From Streptosporangium amethystogenes (GTDB lineage: Bacteria; Actinomycetota; Actinomycetes; Streptosporangiales; Streptosporangiaceae), in contig NZ_JOEQ01000062.1 of the NCBI RefSeq assembly GCF_000721075.1, positions 1-18,689 on the forward strand: DNA of 18,689 bases. Direction: 5' to 3'. The notes below the pieces were generated by a model that was not told the DNA's origin, did no database searches, and worked only from the letters and a program-made list of their open reading frames with translations. The translations under genes were made by a program, and so were the position numbers. Positions 8,005-14,671 of this stretch are shown here, piece by piece; the first letter of the stretch is position 1, and each line of letters begins with the position of its first letter.

Positions 8005-8131
8005 ATGGTGGCGCGTTCGCCGCAGCGACGGTCTTGTGCGTTGCGATCTTGACCGCGGCCCAGGGACCGCGATGACGCTCCGGCGTTTCCCGGCCGAACG
8101 CAGCCAGATAAGAAAAGAAGAAGACCCCTGA
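8001..8131 (+). other. Two tiny overlapping frames before the first att site
   Basis: A 24-residue frame begins at the GTG at 8001, overlapping the previous stop, and has a hydrophobic core (ATVLCVAILTAA). It ends in ATGA at 8072-8075, which starts a 19-residue basic frame ending at 8131 inside the stem of the first att-linked terminator. The chained overlaps suggest translational coupling, but both frames are short enough to be chance or debris of an element's last genes. Confidence 0.2.
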
Positions 8132-8153
8132 GCGGATAATCCCTGCTCAGGGG
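8125..8153. terminator. Hairpin terminator of att copy 1
   Basis: CCCCTGAGC (8125-8133) pairs perfectly with GCTCAGGGG (8145-8153) across an 11-nt loop, followed by CCTTCTT. Copies 2 and 3 have an equivalent stem in the same position relative to the tRNA-like core. In tRNA-targeting actinomycete elements such a terminator commonly follows the integrase gene. Confidence 0.8.
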
Positions 8154-8167
8154 CCTTCTTGCTGCTG

Positions 8168-8209
8168 TGCGGCCGGAGGTACTCGAAACCCCAACCTTCT
8201 GATCCGTAG
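8168..8209 (-). repeat. tRNA-Arg 3'-half att core, copy 1
   Basis: Read on the minus strand this is the 3' half of a tRNA: anticodon loop CTACGGA (anticodon ACG, arginine), stem strand TCAGA, variable loop AGGTT, T-arm GGGGT/TTCGAGT/ACCTC, then the acceptor strand CGGCCGC. The first segment is as in actinomycete tRNA-Arg(ACG), a common attachment site for integrative elements. The 5' half of the tRNA is absent and the conserved G53-C61 pair is T-A, so it is not a working tRNA gene. Nearly identical copies lie at 13,894 and 18,553 in the same orientation. Confidence 0.8.
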
Positions 8210-8340
8210 GTCCCCGAACGACGTCCAAGAGCGTTCAGACCAGTTCGCCACGCAGGTCGTGCACGATCCGCCTGTTCATATCAGTCCAGCTCGGTCCAGA
8301 GTCGTACGGCTTGATGGCTCCCAAGTTGGCTCCCAGAGTC
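8210..8340. repeat. Flanking arm of att copy 1 (shared with copy 2)
   Basis: The sequence to the right of the core aligns with 13,936-14,061: shared blocks include GCGTTCAGA, CAGGTCGT, CGATCC and ATCAGTCCAGCTCGGT. It ends with two head-to-tail near-copies, ATGGCTCCCAAG (8314-8325) and TTGGCTCCCAGA (8326-8337), that look like integrase arm-type sites. Confidence 0.65.
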
Positions 8341-8645
8341 GGAGCGTCGACGGTTTTCAGGCCATGCCCGTTCTCAGCGGTTCATGGTTGTTGACCTGCA
8401 GAAACGTTTCCCTCCGCCTCGACGGCGACCTCGATCATTGCACGCATATTGCACGCCTCCCTCGCGCCCACCATGACAGCCTGGCGCTCAGGCAGGTTTT
8501 GAGGCATTCATTGAACACCGGGTCTATGGGGCCGGCATCCTGGCTGCGTGCGCGGCCACAGCGGCAGCGGATTAAAAGATCGCCCTCGGGCCGTTCCGAA
8601 CAGTTCAATGCAGGTCAGATGGTGTGTCCGTGGCCATGTAAAAGT
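8341..8645. other. Non-coding or unrecognised stretch
   Basis: Between the arm of att copy 1 and the MITE-like element I see no gene I can support. A plus-strand open frame crosses it (8259-8690) but has no ribosome-binding site, no recognisable motif and runs into the inverted repeat. Base composition is less GC-rich than the flanking genes. Confidence 0.5.
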
Positions 8646-8862
8646 GGCTCTGGCTCACTTTCGGTGGTGACCGAGCGTGGTCACAGGTGATGAAGACGCG
8701 CTTGAGACGAATCAGCCGGCCAGAAGGGTGTCGTGGCGCGGTCCGGCGAGCAGGGTCACGAGCGACCGTGTATTCCTACAGGCGTCTGGTGAGGAAACCG
8801 CCCAGCTCCGTGACGTCAGCTTGACGCACACGTTCCGTTACCACCGAAAGTGAGCCAGAGCC
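8646..8862. mobile_element. MITE-like 217-bp element with 23-bp perfect inverted ends
   Basis: Positions 8646-8668 (beginning GGCTCTGGCTCACTTTCGG) are the exact reverse complement of 8840-8862. Similarity continues inward for about 10 more bases with some mismatches. The 217-bp unit has no intact transposase; a minus-strand frame inside is interrupted by a stop. It sits inside a resolvase fragment, whose frame runs into the right repeat and stops there. No exact target duplication was found; the left flank is GTAAAAGT and the right flank GAAAACCG. It may be a non-autonomous element or an internally deleted insertion sequence. Confidence 0.65.
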
Positions 8863-8999
8863 GAAAACCGTACGGTCCCCGTTTTGGACTCCTTCTCCAT
8901 TACCAGCGTGTCGTAGCCGCTGGCTGACAGGGCGGCGAGCTGGAGCTGGGAATTCTGGTCACGGGTCGAGACGCGGGTGTAGGCCCACAGGTGCCCGGT
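8838..8999 (-). pseudogene. Serine recombinase (resolvase) N-terminal fragment
   Basis: On the minus strand the frame reads WAYTRVSTRDQNSQLQLAAL, then GYDTLVMEKESK. This is the N-terminal catalytic motif of resolvase/invertase serine recombinases, with the nucleophile serine in RVSTRDQN. The normal continuation is lost: the frame enters the right inverted repeat of the MITE-like element and ends in TAA at 8838-8840. No start codon is visible upstream before the adjacent regulator gene. It is a dead fragment of a transposon or plasmid recombinase. Confidence 0.75.
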
Positions 9000-9010
9000 C
9001 GTCGAGGGGC

Positions 9011-10435
9011 TCAGGCGGGTCTCTGGCTCACTCGGCGTGGCTGTAGCAGGTCGGCGATGGTCTCGATGCCGTCGGAGATGGCGGCTGTGGTCAGGTTGCC
9101 GAATCCGAGTACGAGCTGTGGGGGCCGTGGGTGCTGGTCCATGCGGTAGGTGCTCATTCCGTATAGTCCGACGGACCGACGGCGTGCGGCCGCGATTATG
9201 GCACGCTCGTCGGCACCGGTTGGTAACTGGGCGACGGTATGGAATCCGGCGGCCAGCCCGCGCAGTTCGATGCCGGGTGCGTGTCGTTGGATCGCTTCGA
9301 GGAGGGCGGTGCGGCGGGCGGCGTAGCGCTGCCGCATATGGCGCAGGTGACGATCGTAGCGGCCGGACTTCAGCAGGTCGGCGAGCGCGAGTTGGTCGAT
9401 GACCGGTGAGCCGCGATCGGCGAGCTGCTTGTAGCGGGCGACATCGGGAGTCAGGTGAGGTGGGCTGAGAATCCAGCCGAGTCGCAGGGCCGGTGCGAGT
9501 GACTTGCTGACGGAGCCGAGGAGCGCGACCCGGTCTGGGGCGAGGCCCTGTAGCGCGCCGACGGGTTCGCGGTCGTAGCGGAACTCGGCGTCGTAATCGT
9601 CCTCGATGATCGTCGCGGTCCGTGTCGTGGCCCAGTTGATCAGGGCTTGCCGCCTGTCAGGGGCGAGCACGACGCCGGTGGGCGATTGGTGGGCGGGTGT
9701 GAGCACGACGGCGCGTGCATCAGTGGCAGCGAGTGCGTCGGTGTCGATGCCGCGCTCGTCGACCGGGACGGCGATGACGTCGAGGCCCAGCATCGCGGCG
9801 ATGGTGCGGTGGTCGGGGTCGCCGGGGTCCTCGAAGGCCACGACGCGTACGCCCTGGCCCGCCAGGGACCGCAGGACGAGCTGGAGCCCTTGTGCGTAGC
9901 CCGCGCAGATGACGGTGTGACCGGGGTCGGTGCCGGCGCCGCGGACTCGCCGTAGATAGGCGGCGAGCACGTCGCGCAGTGTCGGTTCGCCGTGCGGGTC
10001 GGGGCAGCCGAGCAGGTCGCTGGGCGCATCGCGGCAGGCACGGCGAAGGGCGCCGCTCCAGTACTCGCGCGGGAAGCTCGACAGGTCGGGTACGCCGGGT
10101 CGGAAGTCGATTCTGGCAGGCTCGATGGCTGTGGATGGCGGAAGCGCGGCCGTGTACGGACGCGCGGTGGCGGCAACCCGGGTGGCCGAGCCGCCGCGGC
10201 TGACCAGATAGCCCTCTGCCTGCAGTTGCGCATAGCACTCGGTCACCAGGCCGCGAGAGATGCCGAGGTCGCGGGAGAGGGCACGGGATGAGGGGAGTCG
10301 CTCTCCGGCAGCGAGCCGACCGGCGCGGATGGCCTCCCGCAATGCGCGTTCGAGTTGGTCGCGCAGGGGTTCAGGTCGGTTTCGGTCGACCTGCAACAGG
10401 AGCTGTGGTCCGGAACCGGTCCAGTCGATCAGCAT
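9011..10435 (-). CDS. MocR-family (GntR-aminotransferase fusion) regulator
   Basis: A 474-residue MocR/PdxR-type regulator. Residues about 20-88 form a GntR winged helix (RDQLERALREAIRAGRLAAG, then LPSSRALSRDLGISRGLV and YLVSRGGSATRVA). The rest is an aminotransferase class I fold: the PLP-binding lysine is Lys311 in GSVSKSLAPALRLGW, and IIEDDYDAEFRYDREP carries the conserved Asp and Tyr. Such proteins sense pyridoxal phosphate or amino compounds. Start ATG at 10435. It is divergent from an MFS exporter over 47 bp and presumably controls it. The last residues (RRVSQRPA) are encoded by a sequence sharing 12 bases with the nearby MITE end, so the extreme C-terminus may have been replaced. Confidence 0.93.
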   Translation of the reverse strand: MLIDWTGSGPQLLLQVDRNRPEPLRDQLERALREAIRAGRLAAGERLPSSRALSRDLGISRGLVTECYAQLQAEGYLVSRGGSATRVAATARPYTAALPPSTAIEPARIDFRPGVPDLSSFPREYWSGALRRACRDAPSDLLGCPDPHGEPTLRDVLAAYLRRVRGAGTDPGHTVICAGYAQGLQLVLRSLAGQGVRVVAFEDPGDPDHRTIAAMLGLDVIAVPVDERGIDTDALAATDARAVVLTPAHQSPTGVVLAPDRRQALINWATTRTATIIEDDYDAEFRYDREPVGALQGLAPDRVALLGSVSKSLAPALRLGWILSPPHLTPDVARYKQLADRGSPVIDQLALADLLKSGRYDRHLRHMRQRYAARRTALLEAIQRHAPGIELRGLAAGFHTVAQLPTGADERAIIAAARRRSVGLYGMSTYRMDQHPRPPQLVLGFGNLTTAAISDGIETIADLLQPRRVSQRPA

Positions 10436-10476
10436 GAAACTGGACCTTACTGCTGAACCGGTTCCCGTCCTACGGT
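10411..10476. promoter_or_regulatory. MocR/MFS divergent promoter and candidate operators
   Basis: A perfect palindrome GAACCGGTTC (10455-10464) lies between a candidate -35 TTACTG (10447-10452) and -10 TACGGT (10471-10476, 18-bp spacing) for the exporter. That -10 is only 6 nt from the exporter ATG, so the transcript may be leaderless. GGTCCAG (10418-10424) and CTGGACC (10440-10446) form an inverted pair around the regulator's start codon. Both arrangements suit repression by the regulator; the promoter call is by eye. Confidence 0.5.
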
Positions 10477-10482
10477 CGGCTT

Positions 10483-11709
10483 ATGGATCATCAGGAAGTC
10501 GCCGCCGGTAGGAGAGCTTCGGCGGGCAGGGGCGAGGTTCGTCTCGGGGATGGCGTGGATCGGCAATCGATCCTGACCCGTCCGATGGTTCTGTTGCTGA
10601 TCATGTCGGTGTGTTCTTCCGGGAGCTTCTATCTGCTGATGTCGGTCGTCCCCCTGTATGTGGCCACGGCCGGGGTGGGCGGCGTGGGCGCGGGCATGTC
10701 CACCGGCGCACTGATGCTGGGGACCGTGCTGATGGAGTTCGCAGTGCCGGGCCTGCTGCGCAGGTACGGGTACCGCGCCGTGATGGCCGCGGGCCTGCTT
10801 CTGCTCGGGGCGCCTGCGTTGATACTGGTGGCATCCTCCTCACTGCCGTTGGTGCTGGGTGTCTGCTTAGTGCGTGGCGCAGGGCTCGGCATTGTCGTTG
10901 TGGCCGGCGCGGCCCTCGTCGCCGAACTCGTGCCTACCGATCGCCGCGGCGAGGGGCTGGGGTTGTACGGCGTAGCCGTCGGGGTCCCGTCCATCGCGTG
11001 CCTGCCGTTGGGTCTGTGGCTGGTCGGGAACGTCGGGTACGGGCCGGTGTTCATCACCGGGGCGGCGCTGTCGTTGCTCGGGCTGGCCACCGTACCCGGC
11101 CTGCCGGCCCGGTCGGCTCGCATCGAGCACGGCAGCGTTCTCGGCGCCTTTCGTATCCGTGGGCTCGCCAGGCCGACGGTCATCTTCGCCACCGTGACAC
11201 TGGCGGCCGGCGCCCTGTTGACCTTCCTCCCCATGGCCGTACCGGCCGAGTCGCATCAGGTGGCCGCGGGGGCTCTGCTCGTGCAGTCCTGCGCTGCTCC
11301 GCTCGCACGCTGGGGCGCGGGCTGGTACGGCGACCGTCATGGCGCTGCCCGCTTACTCGTCCCCGCAGTGCTCGCGGCCACCGTTGGCACGGCCGTGCTC
11401 GTCTGGGTGGGCAGCCCGGTCGCGGTGATGGTCGGCATGGGGCTGTTCGGGCTCGGGTTCGGCCTGGCCCAGAACGTGACGCTGGCACTGATGTTCGAGC
11501 GCGCCCCCGAGTCCGACTTTGGTCGGGTAAGCGCGCTGTGGAACCTCGCCTACGACGGCGGGATGGGCGTCGGGGCAGTCGCGTTCGGCCTCCTGACCGT
11601 GCCGATGGGCTACCCCGTGGGATTCGCCGTCACCGCCATCGTGCTGTTCACCGCGCTGGCCCCCGCGTGGCTCGACCACAGGGCCGCGTCGAAAGACGAC
11701 ATCACTTGA
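10483..11709 (+). CDS. MFS exporter
   Basis: A 408-residue major facilitator transporter with about twelve membrane segments; TM1 begins near residue 35 (MVLLLIMSVCSSGSFYLLMS). The loop after TM2 reads LLRRYGYR, and VCLVRGAGLGIVVVAGAALVAELVPTDRRGEGLG is split here as RGAGLGIVVVAG and LVPTDRRGEGLGLYG, the pattern of drug and metabolite exporters. The likely role is efflux of a small toxic compound or metabolite across the cytoplasmic membrane. The start at 10483 gives a 34-residue N-terminal tail; a leaderless transcript is suggested by the candidate -10 box. Co-transcribed with a RibD-like reductase 59 bp downstream, and divergent from the MocR regulator. Substrate unknown. Confidence 0.88.
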   Translation: MDHQEVAAGRRASAGRGEVRLGDGVDRQSILTRPMVLLLIMSVCSSGSFYLLMSVVPLYVATAGVGGVGAGMSTGALMLGTVLMEFAVPGLLRRYGYRAVMAAGLLLLGAPALILVASSSLPLVLGVCLVRGAGLGIVVVAGAALVAELVPTDRRGEGLGLYGVAVGVPSIACLPLGLWLVGNVGYGPVFITGAALSLLGLATVPGLPARSARIEHGSVLGAFRIRGLARPTVIFATVTLAAGALLTFLPMAVPAESHQVAAGALLVQSCAAPLARWGAGWYGDRHGAARLLVPAVLAATVGTAVLVWVGSPVAVMVGMGLFGLGFGLAQNVTLALMFERAPESDFGRVSALWNLAYDGGMGVGAVAFGLLTVPMGYPVGFAVTAIVLFTALAPAWLDHRAASKDDIT

Positions 11710-11768
11710 CGGTCGCCTCAGCCGCGCCCCTGTTGATACCGCAAGGAACGAGCGAAAAGGAGAACCTC

Positions 11769-12380
11769 ATGGAAAACGTCATGCTGAACATGAGTGTGTC
11801 AGTGGACGGCTTCAGCGCCGGACCCGATGTGACCGTCGAGCACCCCATGGGCGAAGGCGGCGAGCGGCTCCACGAGTGGCTGTTCAACAGCAGTTCGGAT
11901 CGGGCTGTAGCCGCTGGCGGCACATCACCGAACGGAGTGGACGCCCAGGTCGCACAGGAGCTTCTCGCATCGACCGGAGCCGTTGTGGTGGGCAGACGCA
12001 CGTTTGACGTGGGAGTGGAGTTGTGGGGGGACACCCCGTTCCCCGTGCCCTGCTTCGTGCTCACCCATCAAGCCCGCGAACAGTTGGTCATGAAAAGCGC
12101 AGCGTTCACCTTCGTCACTGACGGCATCGAGAGCGCGCTTCGGCAGGCCCGAGTGGCAGCGCGCGGCAAGAACGTCCTCATCATGGGTGGGGCAAATACC
12201 GCACAGCAGTTCGTGAGGGCCGGGCTCGTGGACGAGATTCAGATTCAACTGGTGCCCGTGCTGCTCGGTTCAGGCACCCGGCTGTTCGATCACCTAGGCA
12301 CCCATCACATCGAGCTGGAACGAAATAGGTTGATCGAGTCACCGCACGTGACGCACCTGCGATTCCGCGTCGCGAGGTAG
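11769..12380 (+). CDS. RibD C-terminal / dihydrofolate reductase-like protein
   Basis: A 203-residue protein of the RibD_C/DHFR-like family. It begins with the usual MENVMLNMSVSVDGFSAGPD, has the NADPH-site motif VVVGRRTFD at residues 72-80, IMGGANTAQQFVRAGLVDE at 138-156 and VPVLLGSGTRLFD at 162-174. Members reduce pterin- or flavin-precursor-like substrates with NADPH, though most actinomycete copies have no assigned reaction. RBS AAGGAGA lies upstream of the ATG at 11769. It is downstream of the exporter, 59 bp apart, probably one operon under MocR control. Cytoplasmic; not the essential DHFR by sequence. Confidence 0.9.
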   Translation: MENVMLNMSVSVDGFSAGPDVTVEHPMGEGGERLHEWLFNSSSDRAVAAGGTSPNGVDAQVAQELLASTGAVVVGRRTFDVGVELWGDTPFPVPCFVLTHQAREQLVMKSAAFTFVTDGIESALRQARVAARGKNVLIMGGANTAQQFVRAGLVDEIQIQLVPVLLGSGTRLFDHLGTHHIELERNRLIESPHVTHLRFRVAR

Positions 12381-12411
12381 CTGGCTGGCCCAAGCCCGCC
12401 CGGAGCCTCCC

Positions 12412-12439
12412 ATCAGCCGCGCCGAGCAGCGCGGCTGAT
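12412..12439. terminator. Hairpin after the RibD-like gene
   Basis: ATCAGCCGCGC (12412-12422) pairs perfectly with GCGCGGCTGAT (12429-12439) over a 6-nt loop, 32 bp after the reductase stop. There is no T-run, common in high-GC actinomycetes. Confidence 0.65.
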
Positions 12440-12467
12440 CCGTCGTGAGCTGTACGGAGATCAGAAA

Positions 12468-12494
12468 GGCCACCTCCGGTGATCGGAAGTGGCC
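12468..12494. terminator. Hairpin terminator of the second-type att site
   Basis: GGCCACCTCCG (12468-12478) pairs with CGGAAGTGGCC (12484-12494), one mismatch, with A residues on the left and CTT on the right. It lies directly before a tRNA 3'-half, the same order as in att copies 1-3. Confidence 0.65.
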
Positions 12495-12502
12495 CTTGAG
12501 CT

Positions 12503-12547
12503 GAGCGCGGCCAAGAGGAATCGAACCTCTGACCTTGAGATCCGTAG
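12503..12547 (-). repeat. tRNA 3'-half att site of a second type
   Basis: Minus-strand reading gives anticodon loop CTACGGA, stem TCTCA, variable AGGTC, a perfect T-arm AGAGG-TTCGATT-CCTCT and acceptor strand TGGCCGC. Unlike att copies 1-3 the T-stem keeps the G53-C61 pair. No 5' half follows, so it is a tRNA-derived attachment site rather than a gene. The differing T-arm suggests a different tRNA gene or element family. Confidence 0.65.
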
Positions 12548-12660
12548 CCAGTTCGAGACTGTCCACTGACGTCCACAGGTGTCAGAAAGTCCTGCTCAGA
12601 GCCATCGCATGCTTGATCATCTTCTGTAGGTGTCCACTCGCGCCCAAGGATGGTGTTAGC
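12548..12660. repeat. Arm-like repeats beside the second-type att site
   Basis: GTCCAC occurs at 12561, 12571 and 12632, partly as AGGTGTCCACT and in the motif GTCCACTGACGTCCAC. Clustered short repeats next to an att core are typical of integrase arm-binding sites. No gene is visible here. Confidence 0.4.
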
Positions 12661-12663
12661 ACT

Positions 12664-13803
12664 TCCGTTACTGACCTTGAAAGGCTGAGCTCACGTTCGA
12701 GGGGGCCGGTCATGGCTCTCGGTCTCCCCGGTTGTGCACCGGAGATATGAGATATCCAGACAGCGGAGGACTGGCAGCTCGGGCGCGGCTGCAACGTGAG
12801 CGCCTGCGCTTTCGAGCGGCGGACATGTTCGCCTCGGGAATGACCGCGCCGCAGGTCGCCCGACGACTGAAGGTGACCCGCAAGTCGGCGTGCGCGTGGC
12901 TGCGGGCATACAAGGCCGGCGGCAAGGCCGCGCCGGCCTCCAGGAGCGCGGTGCCGGCTGTCGCCGGAGCAGTTGCGGCGACTGGAGGCGGAGTTGGAGC
13001 GCGGCCCGGCCGCGCACGGCCGGCGTAGCGACCAGCGCTGGACACCGGCGCGGGTCGCCGAGCTGTTTCGGACGCGCTACACCCCGCGAGGGGTGGCCTA
13101 CCTGCTGCGACGCCTGGGCTGGTCGCCGCAGGTGCCCCTCCACCGGGCAGCCGAACGCGACGAGGAAGAGATCGCCACGTGGGTCAAGGAGGTCTGGCCC
13201 GATGTAAAAGCACTGTGGCGGCCCGTGGAGCCTGGCTGATCTTCGCTGACGAGTCCGGCCAAAGCGCGCACCTGGGCACGGCGGGGGCACACGCCGGTGG
13301 TGGAGGTATCGGCCAAGGGGTCGGGCCGGATATCGGTCGCCGCGCTGCTGTGTTGCAAGCCCGGCCGCGAGCCTCGGCTGCTGTATCGCCTGCTCGGCTA
13401 CCGCGGTCGTACCCGCGAGCAGAAGGGCTTCGACGTGCGCGACTTCTAGGCCCTGCTGATGGGCGCCCACCATCTGCTGGATGCTCCGATCGTCGTGGTC
13501 TGGGACAACCTGGGCCGCCATACCTGCGCGCGGATGCGCGCGTTCGTCGAGTGCCATGACTGGCTGACGGTTCATCAGCTGCCGTCGTACGCGCCGGAAC
13601 TCGATCCGGCCGAGGGCGTGTGGGCCAACCTCAAGGGCATGCTGGGCAACCTGGCCCCCCACAGTGTCGATGATCTCGCCACTGTCATTCGCAGCCACCT
13701 CAAACGGATGCAGTACCGGCCAACGCTGTTGAACGGCTTCATCGCCGGGACCGGCCTGATCCTCGATCTGCCGTAACCCTAACCATTCAAGATCAGTAGC
13801 AGG
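12664..13803 (+). mobile_element. Degenerate IS630-family insertion sequence
   Basis: About 1.14 kb bounded by imperfect inverted repeats: 12664-12689 (TCCGTTACTGACCTTGAAAG...) against the complement of 13778-13803 (CCTGCTACTGATCTTGAATG...), matching at about 18 of 26 positions. It contains one broken transposase gene. The outer boundary may be a few bases further out; TA target duplication was not established. Confidence 0.6.
12747..13776 (+). pseudogene. IS630-family transposase, multiply broken
   Basis: The N-terminal helix-turn-helix is intact (RFRAADMFASGMTAPQVARR, then VTRKSACAWLRAYKAGGKAA), followed by LRRLEAELERGPAAHGRRSD and the second DNA-binding block TPARVAELFRTRYTPRGVAY. The DDE catalytic residues are all recognisable in separate frames: Asp in FADESGQ, Asp in VVVWDNLGRHT, Glu in YAPELDPAEGVWANLKG. 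Reading through requires frameshifts near 12,940, 13,215 and 13,262, and there is a nonsense TAG at 13447-13449 in DF*ALL. The final stop is at 13774-13776. It cannot make a working enzyme. It lies between the second-type att site and att copy 2. Confidence 0.88.
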
Positions 13804-13848
13804 AGCCAAGCTGTTGGCAGAGAATCTTAACAATCAAGAAAACATGAG

Positions 13849-13881
13849 GGCCCCTGATGGCGTAATGCCTGTTCAGGGGCC
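13849..13881. terminator. Hairpin terminator of att copy 2
   Basis: GGCCCCTGA (13849-13857) pairs with TCAGGGGCC (13873-13881), followed by TTCTT. The loop contains a small GGC-GTAAT-GCC hairpin, also present in copy 3. Confidence 0.8.
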
Positions 13882-13893
13882 TTCTTGCATGTG

Positions 13894-13935
13894 TGTGGCC
13901 GGAGGTACTCGAAACCCCAACCTTCTGATCCGTAG
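13894..13935 (-). repeat. tRNA-Arg 3'-half att core, copy 2
   Basis: Matches copy 1 from the acceptor strand through the anticodon loop except for one base at the acceptor end (TGTGGCC instead of TGCGGCC). Same orientation as copies 1 and 3, and again without a tRNA 5' half. Confidence 0.8.
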
Positions 13936-14061
13936 ATCCCCAAATCATGTTCAGGGGCGTTCAGAGCAGTTCACCGTGCAGGTCGTCGACGATCCGGGTT
14001 CACATCAGTCCAGCTCGGTTCATGCTTGTCCGCTCGGTTGGCTCCCAAGATGGCTCCTGGA
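13936..14061. repeat. Flanking arm of att copy 2 (shared with copy 1)
   Basis: Aligns with 8210-8340, including GCGTTCAGA, CAGTTC, GCAGGTCGT and CATCAGTCCAGCTCGGT. Ends in the tandem sites TTGGCTCCCAAG (14038-14049) and ATGGCTCCTGGA (14050-14061). The shared arm shows that the flank belongs to the mobile element, not to a chromosomal tRNA gene. Confidence 0.65.
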
Positions 14062-14089
14062 GGACTCCCAGACCACCTGCTTGCAGGTC

Positions 14090-14671
14090 AGCCCGATCGT
14101 GAGCCGCTACGGCCCCGACCCGGGCGGCGAACACCCGTGACTAAACGCTTTCAACCTGAAGGACAGACGGCCTCTATGGCGGACACAGCGGCCCACGGCC
14201 ACGATGCCTCCTCTGCCCTGGGACGGCGGTGTGCTGTCGGGGAGCGGTTCGGAAGCGTGGCTGATCGATCCACGTGATGGCAGGGAACTGGGCCGCTGGC
14301 GGTTGCCGGAGCCATTGGCAGACACCGACCATCGCCCGGCGTTCACCCTGGTCGCCCCTGACTGCTGCCTGATACCGTGCGGCCCACGGTCCGTTGTGGC
14401 CATTCGGCTGTCATCGGGACTCGTCGATCAGTTCTTCCGTCACGATGCCGACCTCTCGGCTTCGGCTGCCGAGTTCACCGATGGCGTGGTGTGGCTGCGC
14501 GAGCGGCGGGCCGGTTATCTCGCCGTCGACCCCGAAGACGGGTCGAAACTGTGGAATGTAGATGTCAGGCAGCCGCTCATTAGCGAGGTGGTTCAAAGCA
14601 GCGGGGTAGAGGAACCGGACGATCTCATCGTGGTCTCAGCTCAGCCGGGGGAGACGAAACCGGACTCGTAG
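14090..14671 (+). pseudogene. PQQ-type beta-propeller protein, C-terminal remnant
   Basis: The readable part from 14141 has LNAFNLKDRRPLWRTQ, WDGGVLSGSGSEAWLIDPRD, GRELGRW and later GYLAVDPEDGSKLWNVDV: repeated blades of the type '(A/L)DxxDGxxLW', as in PQQ-like or quinoprotein-like propellers. In the same frame, upstream of a TGA at 14138-14140, VSRYGPDPGGEHP looks like further blade sequence, consistent with an Arg codon CGA mutated to stop. The first two-thirds of the protein is missing at the edge of att copy 2. An ATG at 14204 could still start a 155-residue product. The stop at 14671 overlaps the response regulator gene tail-to-tail by 31 bp. Function of the parent protein unknown. Confidence 0.6.

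Noticed and set aside
8168..8209. Possible functional tRNA-Arg genes at the att cores.
   Set aside because: Only the 3' half is present at each site, the D-arm and 5' acceptor strand are missing, and the T-stem has a changed conserved pair in copies 1-3.
8259..8690. A 143-codon plus-strand frame crossing the arm of att copy 1 and the MITE end.
   Set aside because: No ribosome-binding site, no recognisable motifs, and it spans unrelated repeat units; likely chance.
12657..12658. A TA dinucleotide beside the IS630 left end as a target duplication.
   Set aside because: No matching TA directly adjoins the right inverted repeat, so the exact ends and duplication cannot be fixed.
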